DNA from: an uncultured Clostridia bacterium
GTDB lineage: Bacteria; Bacillota; Clostridia; Christensenellales; CAG-138
NCBI GenBank assembly: GCA_946631895.1
Contig: CAMPAN010000009.1
Span: 1-37,254, forward strand
Length of the DNA stretch: 37,254 nt
Reading direction: 5' to 3'
Part shown: positions 16,793 to 26,300 of the stretch, piece after piece
How the letters are laid out: each line of letters begins with the position of its first letter
Numbering within the stretch: position 1 is the first letter of the stretch
Notes under the pieces: generated by a model
Database searches by the model: none
Told to the model about the DNA's origin: nothing
What the model saw: the letters and a program-made list of their open reading frames with translations, nothing else
Made by a program: the position numbers and the translations under genes

Positions 16793-19700
16793 TTGAAGCG
16801 AACACAGATTAAAGACGCATTGCGGAACATCCGAAAACTGCAGATCTCGTTCTGGTCGATCGTCGTGATCGCCGCGCTCGGCGTGACGATCTTTCTCGGC
16901 GTCGACTATGCCGCGGCCGCGCTCCGAAAAAACGCAACCGCCTATTATCGGGATACAGGCTTCCGCGACGTCGAGATCGTTTCCACCATGCTGCTTTCCG
17001 CAGAGGATATGGACGTTATCAAAAACACGGAGGGCGTGACGGACGTTGAGGGCGTCTATATGACCGCCGCCAAGGCGGTGTCAAACGACACCCGCATGGA
17101 CGCGTATGTGATCTCCGTGACGGAGCGGATCAACATCCCGTCCGTATACGAGGGACGTCTGCCGGAAAACGTCGGCGAATGCGCCGTTGAGCGGCGGCTG
17201 ATGGATCAGATGGGATGGAAGGTCGGCGATACGATCGCGGTCACGAGCGCTGACGGCAAGACGCCGCAGTATCTCAAAGCCGATTCGTTCGTTATCTGCA
17301 GCGCGATCCTGCATCCGGACCATGCCTGCAACAGCATCACGGAAACGCTTTACATCGTCGTGACGCCCGAGGCGTTCGATGCGGAAGCGCTGAACGGCTG
17401 TTTTATGAAGGCAGAGATCATGGCGGACCGTCCGATCGACATCAACCGTTACGGCGCCGAATACCGGACGGCGGCGGCTGCAGTGCGCGAACGGATGGAA
17501 ACGACCGCCGAAACGCGCACGCCGCTTCGCGAGGCGTCGGTAAAGGAGCAGATCGACGAGAACCGACAGAAACTGGACGACGCCGAAGCGGAGCTTGAGA
17601 ACGGACGCGCGGAACTCGACGACGGCTGGAACCGGCTTGCGGAGGGCGAACGGGACTACGAGGAAGGCAAACAGAAGCTCGAGGACGGACGGAAGCAGCT
17701 GGACGATACCAAGGAACAGCTTGCGGAAGCCGAGCAGAAACTGAAGGACGGACGCGCGGAGCTGGATGCCGCAAAGGCGGAGCTCGAAGCAGGCAAGGCG
17801 CAGCTTGATGATGCGGAAAAGAAGCTCAATTCGGCAAAGCGGAAGCTCGTTTCCGGCTGGGACACGATCGAAGACGCCAAGACGCAGATCCGAAACAAGC
17901 TGCATGCCGGGCTTGATAACATCATCAGCGAGGATTCCTCCCAATGGATCCACTGGGCAGCGCCGATGAAGGCGAACCCGAACAGCTCGAAGGTTTCCGC
18001 GAGCGACTTCCGGATCACGGAAAGCTATACGATCAATCTCGGCGCGTCGCTGTCCGATAAGATCAATCAGCTCATGAGCACGGTGCAGATCCCGGATCGC
18101 GTGCTACGGATCGCGTTCGAAAAACTCGGAGGCGAGGGCGAATACGATCCCGATACTGCGCGCAATCTTCTTGCCTCCCGTCTTGCATCGCTTGCGGGCG
18201 GGTATCAGTCGCAGTACGACGCGCTCGCCGACGGATGCACCAAATGGGACAAGGGGCACAAGACCTATCTTTCGGGACTTTGGCAGTATCGCGAAGGTCT
18301 TGCAAAGTACGAAGAAGCGCTCAAGCTGTATCAGGATGGCGAAGCGCACTACGCCGAGGGGCTTGCACAGTATGAGGACGGTCTTTCGCAGTACAACGAC
18401 GGAGAAACGCAATATGCGCAGGGATTGATCGATCTTGAAAACGGCCGCAGGGCGCTTGACGACGCCCGCGCAAAGCTTGAGGATGCCGAACGGCAATACG
18501 CGGACGGACTCAAACAGTACAACGAAGGCAGGGAAGCGCTCCAAACGGCGCAGAAGCGCATTGAAGCGCTCGGTCCGTGCAAGTGGATCGTGACCGACGG
18601 TTTCGGAAACGTCGGCTTTGTGCAGCTCGGGACCGCTGCAAATAATCTGAAGAGCATGGAGATGACCTTTGCGCTCCTGTTCGTTCTGGTCGGCGCGCTC
18701 GTCATCTACGCAACCGTCAGCAAGATGGTCGACGAACAGCGCAGACAGATCGGGACGACAAAAGCGCTCGGCTTTTTCAACCGTGAGATCTTCGCAAAAT
18801 ACCTGTTGTTCGGGATCTCGGCGACACTGCTCGGATGCGTGATCGGTCTGCTGATCGCGCGATTCGGGATCCAGGGCTTTATCACGAACGGCTATAATCT
18901 TTATTTTGATTACAATCTTAAGAAGCCTGCAATGGTTGCGCTTCCGACGGTGATCGTGTTTTTGGCGGGTATCCTTTTGGCGTTCTTCTCCATTTGGTTT
19001 GCATGCGCGAAGCTGCTACGCACACCGGCGATCAGGCTGATGCAGCAGGCGGTTCCGAAGGGCAGGAACAAGGCGGCGTCCGGCAAAAAATCCGCGTTGT
19101 CGCTCTATTCGCGTCTGATCCTTTTGAATATCCGGACGGATTTCCGCCGCGTGCTCGTCACGGTCGTGAGCGTCGCGGGCTGCTGCGCGCTGGTCGTCAT
19201 CGGCATTACGATCCGAAACGCGGTCAGCAATTCGCTGGAGCTGCAGCTCAACAAGATCATCCGTTACGACGGCATGGTGTCGCTTGATCCCGAAACGAAC
19301 GCCGATGCGCCGGACGCCGTCGCGCGGATCCTCAAGGATGCGGGCGCAAAGGGCTGTCCCGTTCTCAAAAAGAACGTCACCGTGCACATCACGGATCTCG
19401 ACATGCTGGAGCTGTACGTCGGAGATCCTGCGGAGGTCGGCGAAATGAACCTGCTTGCCGACGCCAAAACCGACGAGCCGATCCCGCCGACCGATGAAGG
19501 CATTCTGGTCTCGAGACGGTTTTCCGAGAACTATCACATCAAGGTCGGCGATCCGGTTGAGATCTCTCTGAACGGCACGGAGACGGTGCAAACAACCGTC
19601 GCAGGCATCTTCAACACTTATATCGGCAGAGAGACGTATATGAGCGACAACTGCTTCCGGAATCTGTTCGGACGCGATCCGGAAACGAACGCGTTCCTCG

Positions 19701-20209
19701 TCCGCCTTGACGGCACAGAGCTCGATCCTTTGCTTGAAAAGCTCGGTACGGTCGAGGGGTATGAGAGCTACGAACGCTCCGATTCCTTCAAACCGCTGTT
19801 TGAAACGGCAACCGGCGTCATGAACATGGTCGTGTTGCTGTTTATCTTCATGGCGGCGGTCATGGCGGGCGTCGTGCTGATGAACCTCACCAATATCTAT
19901 ATCATGCAGAAACTGCCGGAGCTGACGATCATGCGCATCAACGGCTTTACGGTCCGGGAGACCGTTGGCTACGTTCTGCGTGAAACGGTCGTCACGACCG
20001 CAGCGGGCATTCTGCTCGGCATCGGGCTCGGCACGGGCATCGGCTACAAGATCGTATGTTCGCTGGAACAGAGCTTCGTACAGTTCGATCGCCGTCCGTC
20101 GATCGTCGCATGGATCGTCGGTGCATTGATGACGATCGTATTCACGGTCATCGTCAACGCGATCGCGCTGAAGAAGGTCCGAACGCTGAAGCTGACGGAC
20201 GCCGCATGA
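16793..20209 (+). CDS. FtsX-family ABC permease, paralogue 2, with long extracytoplasmic coiled-coil arms
   Basis: 1138 aa, TTG start with GGAGGG RBS; N- and C-terminal regions closely similar to paralogue 1; large heptad-repeat insert. Confidence 0.9.
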   Translation: MKRTQIKDALRNIRKLQISFWSIVVIAALGVTIFLGVDYAAAALRKNATAYYRDTGFRDVEIVSTMLLSAEDMDVIKNTEGVTDVEGVYMTAAKAVSNDTRMDAYVISVTERINIPSVYEGRLPENVGECAVERRLMDQMGWKVGDTIAVTSADGKTPQYLKADSFVICSAILHPDHACNSITETLYIVVTPEAFDAEALNGCFMKAEIMADRPIDINRYGAEYRTAAAAVRERMETTAETRTPLREASVKEQIDENRQKLDDAEAELENGRAELDDGWNRLAEGERDYEEGKQKLEDGRKQLDDTKEQLAEAEQKLKDGRAELDAAKAELEAGKAQLDDAEKKLNSAKRKLVSGWDTIEDAKTQIRNKLHAGLDNIISEDSSQWIHWAAPMKANPNSSKVSASDFRITESYTINLGASLSDKINQLMSTVQIPDRVLRIAFEKLGGEGEYDPDTARNLLASRLASLAGGYQSQYDALADGCTKWDKGHKTYLSGLWQYREGLAKYEEALKLYQDGEAHYAEGLAQYEDGLSQYNDGETQYAQGLIDLENGRRALDDARAKLEDAERQYADGLKQYNEGREALQTAQKRIEALGPCKWIVTDGFGNVGFVQLGTAANNLKSMEMTFALLFVLVGALVIYATVSKMVDEQRRQIGTTKALGFFNREIFAKYLLFGISATLLGCVIGLLIARFGIQGFITNGYNLYFDYNLKKPAMVALPTVIVFLAGILLAFFSIWFACAKLLRTPAIRLMQQAVPKGRNKAASGKKSALSLYSRLILLNIRTDFRRVLVTVVSVAGCCALVVIGITIRNAVSNSLELQLNKIIRYDGMVSLDPETNADAPDAVARILKDAGAKGCPVLKKNVTVHITDLDMLELYVGDPAEVGEMNLLADAKTDEPIPPTDEGILVSRRFSENYHIKVGDPVEISLNGTETVQTTVAGIFNTYIGRETYMSDNCFRNLFGRDPETNAFLVRLDGTELDPLLEKLGTVEGYESYERSDSFKPLFETATGVMNMVVLLFIFMAAVMAGVVLMNLTNIYIMQKLPELTIMRINGFTVRETVGYVLRETVVTTAAGILLGIGLGTGIGYKIVCSLEQSFVQFDRRPSIVAWIVGALMTIVFTVIVNAIALKKVRTLKLTDAA

Positions 20210-20245
20210 TCGGACGCCAAGGCGCACGCAGAGGAAAAATATGCT

Positions 20246-20274
20246 TTGACACAAAAACCAGGATTGCTTATTAT
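20246..20274 (+). promoter_or_regulatory. Strong sigma-A-type promoter for the giant exoprotein gene
   Basis: TTGACA (20246-20251), exactly 17 nt, TATTAT (20269-20274), 50 nt before the ATG at 20324. Confidence 0.75.
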
Positions 20275-20323
20275 CGACACAGATAAACATGCGGTTCGGA
20301 TCCCAGACTCAGGAGGAACGGAA

Positions 20324-23300
20324 ATGAAACGAAAACTGACGGCATGGCTGCTTATTATGTGCATGGCGATCGGACTGCTGCCGGTTACGGCGACGGCGGA
20401 TTCCGACGCATATATCGGCAAGGTTTCGGTGCTCAACGGGGGCACCAAGTATTATACGTCCGTCTCCGAGCTTGCAAATTATGTGAAGGAGCTTTCCGAC
20501 CGTTCCTTCACCGTCGACATGCTTGCGGACTGGGACAACGCGCGGCTGTGCATCCCGAGCAAGGCGTGGGCGACGCTGAACATGCACGGGCATCTTTACA
20601 ACCGCGGATTGACGGAAGCCGAAAGCGACGGCGAGGTCATCTGGGTCGGGTCCGACGCAAAGCTGACGATCAACGGCTACAGCACGAGCGACGAGCGAAA
20701 CGTCGAGCATGCGGTCGGCGTGTATCACGACTGGAGACACGAAGGCAAAGCAGACGTTCAAAAAACCTTCCGGGGCGGCGTGATCGCGGGCGGATACAGC
20801 ACCAACGGAGGCGGCGGGATCGACGTGAAAAGCAACTGCGAGCTGACGCTGAACGACGTCACGATCGCGGGCTGCCGGTCCGAGCAGAGCGGAGGCACCG
20901 ACGGCTACGGCGGCGGTATCTGGGTGCACGGCGGTATCAACGAAGCGGGCACGGTGATCATGAACCGTTCGACGATCACCGGCTGTTACGCATACAATTC
21001 CGGCGGCGGTCTGTATCAATCCAACCACAATAAATTCTATATGGAGATGAATCAGTCGCACATCGAGAGCAATTACTGCTACAGCAACGGCGGCGGCGTC
21101 TACCTGGGCGGCGCGACCATCACGCTGAAGGGCGACAGGGGCTCCTACATTTCGTACAACCGTACGGGCGGCGGCAAGAATCAGGACGGCGGCGGGGTTT
21201 ACGTCAACAACGACGAAGTGACCGTGAGCGGGTTGATCATCGCAGACAATCTCGCGTACAACGGCGGCGGCGTCTTCTGCGACGATAAAAAGATCACGCT
21301 TTCGGACTGCGACATCCGGGATAACTATGCGTTCCATTGCGGCGGGGGCGTCTATATCTGCAACAACAGCGACGCGATCAACAGCTGCAGCATCGGCGGC
21401 AACGAGTCCCGGAACGAAGGCGGCGGCGTTTACGTGGAATCCGACGTCGAAAAGGGCTTTGCGGTGACCGGCAGCACGCAGATCGCGGGGAACCGATCCG
21501 GCAATCTGTATCTGGAGAACGGCGCGCGCGCAAATTTCGTGCTGACCAAGGGCGCTTACGTCTGCCTGCAATACCGGGATATGCCGAGCTCCTATCAGAT
21601 GGTCACGGAGGGCGAGGCCGGCGATACGGTCAAGACGACGGACTGCATCCGCTTCCTTGAAAGCGACGTAAGCGGGTATCACTTTACATTCAATTCAGCG
21701 CCGGACCAGCGCAAGATCTATCTTGTGAAGGACGGGTATTCCGACGGTACGGTCGGCACGTCCTATACGCCGCTGACGCCGATCCGGATCAGCGCGGAGG
21801 AAGCGACCGCCGCGGCAAAGACGCCGGTTCCGGACTATACGGTCGAAGGCGAATCCGGCAGGTCGTACGATCTCTATCGCGGATACTACCGGTATCAGTC
21901 CATCGAAGATCCGACCGCGAACAATACCGCCGTGTTTTATTATTCCGACGGGTATTTCGACGCGTCGCCGGCGAAATACAACGCGCATCTTGCCACGATG
22001 TCGACGGCGATGGCGCAGGCAGGCATGTATCTGCAGAACATGGACTATCCGTACAAGCACGCTGCGATCCGTCAGCTCATGACGGACATCGGCGTACCGG
22101 AGGAGAACGTATACGTCAACGCATACAATCTTCAGAAGCCCGGCACGGACACGATCGGCGTTGCGATCGGATCCAAGAAGCTGAAAGACCGAAACGGCAA
22201 TGAAACCGGCTATATTCTGATTCCGGTCGTCGTTCGCGGCGGCGGGTACGAAGCCGAATGGGCAAGCAATATGACGCTCGGCTCCGGCGCGGAGCGCGAC
22301 GGCGAGGCGCAGGGCTTTTCCGAAGCCGCCGATCAGGCGAAGCAGGAGATCGAAACCTATCTTGACCGGTACGACCTGCGCGGCGCGCTGAACGAGGGCA
22401 GGATCAAATTCTGGGTCATGGGCTTTTCCCGTGCGGGCGCGACCGCGAACATCACGTCGAAGCGGCTTGTGGAGGAATACTGCTGCGGAGGGTATCAGGA
22501 CCTTTATAACAATCAGGTCTTTGCATACTGCATCGAAGCGCCGCAGGGCGGCACGGACAAGGCGGAGGCGCTTTCAAACCCCCGCGATTATTACTGCATC
22601 CATAACGTCATCAACTACGCGGATATCGTTCCGCTGGTGGGACCGACCGAGATGGGCTTCAAACGCTACGGCGTGGATCACTATGTTCCGGGCACGGCGA
22701 CAGGCGAAGTGTATAAGATCACCGGATCGGCTACCCGCGCCGGGAGCTTCAGCGGGATCACGACCGTGACAAGGCGAGAGGACAACGATCCGATCGAGAC
22801 CAAGACGAGCGCTTACGAAGCCCTGCGCGAACAGATGCTCCCGCAGCTCAGGTCGATGGATTCCGATATCGTGTTCGACGATTATTTCCATCTGACGGAG
22901 ATGAACTTTATCTCGGATCCGATGTTCGAGGAGGCGGGCTCTTACGAACCGAACGAGGAATGGTTCATCCGTTCCTTCCTGTCGGTTTTCCAGAGCGCAA
23001 GCCTTACGTCCAGAGACTTGTGGGCGGTTGAAAAAGTCCAGATCAACGGTGTAACCTACAACACCATGCAGCAGGCGCTCCGCGAGACCTGTGCTCTCGT
23101 TTTCGGCATGGACGAATCGCGCATGCAGCAGTTCATCAACAAAGCGTCGCGGATGGCGAGCACGATCTCGTATGTTCCGTTGAAATCGTATGAATACGGC
23201 ATGATCGAGATCTGGGACGACGTGATCGGCGATTGGCATACGCTGTCCGGCGCAACAAAACAGTCCTATATCAACTTCATCTGGGATCGATTGAAAGCGA

Positions 23301-26300
23301 CCGGGGCATTCCAATATCTCGACGAGGACGACGTCCGCAAGCTGCGCAATAACTTCCCGACGCTACTGGAACGGATTCTGAACTATACGGACTGGGATTA
23401 TGCGCATACGCACGTTTCCTGCTCGGATTATTCCAACATGATCTGGACCGGCACGTTTGCGGCGAATGCAGGAAAGATTATCTCAAACCACTATCCGGAG
23501 GTGGATATCGCATGGCAGCGCGCCGCGGACAGCTTCTATAACGGCGAGGTGTTCGACGAGCGCAACAGGGAATACAAGATCTCGCTGCCCGATCATATCG
23601 ACGTTCCTGGCGCATACTATACGGTTACCGACGGGGAGGGCACGCATCGGGAGCGGATCAACACCTCCGCCGTCGTGGATCTTGAGGGCGAGCAGCGCCT
23701 GATCCTCGACGTGCCGGAGCTTGACGGCGAAGCGATCTATTATTCCCTGAACGGCGGCGACTGGGAGCTCTTCCGCGGTTGGATCGATCTTCCGCTCAAC
23801 GAAGGCGAAGCGTTCACAAGCTACTATATCCGCACCTATGCAAGATGGTATGACCGCAACAGCCAGACGACCGTGTATCAGGTCAAGCTGCTGAGCGGAA
23901 AACAGCCGGTCATGGTGATCACGCAGATCGACGGGGAATCGGGCGTCGAGGAAAAGATCGAGACCGCGCAGTATGCAAGCGGCGAGACCGTTGCGCTGCA
24001 TGCCGACGTTCCGTCCGGAACGTTCTTCCTGAAGTGGAATATTCAGACCCAGTCGGGCAGATACGTCACCAACAAGCTGATCCCGGATCCCGAACAGCAA
24101 AAGCAGACGGACGTCACGTTTGTAATGCCGGAGGCGGGAAAGGGCGATTTCCCGATGGACTACGAGCTCACCTGTACGGCAAGCTACGGCGAAAGGATCG
24201 GGGAGATCGATATCCGCCTGAAGGACAAGGACGGATATGCGGAGGACAATCCGACGGCGGGCGAACCGCTTCCGTATTGGTTCAACGCGGTCTGGAACGG
24301 AACCGGTCATCTGTATGCGGGAGAGTGGTATCTCCATACGGAGGACGGCTCGAAGATCCTTTGGGACAGAGATATTCCCGCATGTAACCACACGGTCTAT
24401 TCCGCAGTCATCACCATTCCGGAGGAACGGGCGATGCTGTTCGAGGATGATCTGGCCGTGACGTACAGTTATACGTCCGGCGTCACGTATACGTATTCGC
24501 TGGATCCGACGACGCGCGATGTGACCGTCGAACTCACCTTCCCGGAAACGGATTATGAGAGCGAAGAATTTGAGCCGGATCTCAGCAGCGTGTTCACGCT
24601 CACGATCGAGCAATGGAACAAGAACCGCACGGAACCGACCAAAGCGGCGGAGGACAGAGTCGTTCGCCTGCTGAAGGGACATTCCATCACGATCTATCCG
24701 TCTTCGATCGACAACATGGCGTTTGACGGATGGGATTCCTGGGTCGAAGCATTCGACGGAAAAGATATCGAAGTGCAGAGCCCGGGCGACGGAACGGGGC
24801 GGATCATCCTGCACGTCGGAACGAACGCGCCGGATACAGCGTCGCTCACCTGCCGGTATGTGCCGCTTATCTCGCGCGTCGAGATCACGGTCGGGCCGCA
24901 GAACGGAGCCGACGACTGGACGCCGACCGCTGCGGAACGCACGGATTGTGCGATCAAACAGGTGATGGTCACCTGCGGCAAGACATACGAGGTGTGTCCG
25001 GTTTATGACGGAGTTTCGTTCTTCCGCCTGATCATGTCGCCGAGCGGGACCAGGATCCGCGATGAGAACGGAAACAACATTTTGGTATACAACTACAATA
25101 CCGTGTATACGGCGAAGGTCGATTTTCTCGTGCGCTCCGAACCGATGCGCGTATTGAGATACGATCTGTATGAGCCGGAGGATTTCTTTGTGAACGGAAA
25201 TTACCAGCTCACGGAGGATGCGGTGGTCCTGATCAACGGACGCAGCGCGGATATCGTCAACGACGCGGGAACCACGGCGACGCTGGCATTCCCGAAAACG
25301 GAATCCGGGCCGGTAAAGCTGATCGATTACGAGAGGCCGTCGGGTATGTATGAGGCTCCGCACGGATCGAGCCGCGATGTCGTAAAGTACGAGTATTTAC
25401 CGCAAGTGCTTCCGATCACGGTCGATGACGGGAGCTTCACTGAAGCATCCGTTATATGGAACAGCATCGAGCCGGATCCGGATCCGTACCCCGCAACGCT
25501 GGACGAGATCGTCTGCACGGCGGAGGGGCATCTGAGCCTGCCGTTCGGCGTCGACAGCAACGGGATCGATACGACGTTCTCCGTGCAGATCATTGTGAAG
25601 GAAGCGGATCACTGCGCGGCGCCGGTCGCTTCCGTGCCGTCCGGCACATACCCGGCGGCGATCGACGTCATCCTTTCCACTGAAACGGAAGGCGGCGCCA
25701 TCTGGTATACGACGAACGGATTGACTCCGGGTCTGACGGAGACGCATGAGTATGAAGAACCCATCCATATTACGCCGGACATGGTCAACGAACAGGGTGA
25801 ATTCGTCATTCGCGCATATGCGTGGAAAAACAAACTGAACGACAGTCCGGAATCGGTCTTTGTCTACAAATTCACGGACAGGATCGTGCCGCCGGAGGGC
25901 GATACGCTGACCTATCGCGGCGAACCGCAGATCGGCGTGGGGGCAAGCCCGTTCTACACCCTGATCGCGCCGGACGGCAGCGGAGTTGAGATCGACGGCG
26001 AAGGCAATGCAACTGCGACGAACGCCGGCGTCTATACGGTCACGGCGCATATCGCGGACGGCTACGTCTGGAAGATCGGCGAAACGGAACCGCAGGCGGT
26101 GCCGGGCGAACCGGACGAAAACGGCACGGTTCCGGTCGAGTGGATCACAGAGGATATTACAACGGACGAGGACCGGACGATCACCTTCACGATCGGGAAA
26201 GCGTCGCTCGAAGGCGCGATCGTCACCGCGGAGGATATGGTTTACACGGGCGAACCGCTGACGCCCCAAGTCACGGTCAGCCTCGGCGACGCGCCGATTC

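Noticed and set aside
20246-20323. Upstream TTG start of the giant exoprotein
   Set aside because: The TTG is part of the -35 TTGACA; the ATG at 20324 has a good RBS (AGGAGGAACGGAA) and starts a proper signal peptide.
20800-21540. GGCGGCGG-rich repeats considered as a repeat array or CRISPR-like
   Set aside because: They are the codons for GGG turns of the beta-helix, irregularly spaced and in frame; no CRISPR array or spacers anywhere in the window.
23483-25363. 626-aa minus-strand ORF (and 20309-21682, 25397-26827) antisense to the giant exoprotein
   Set aside because: Arg/Val/Asp-rich mirror translations of a clear coding sequence; no RBS or domain logic.
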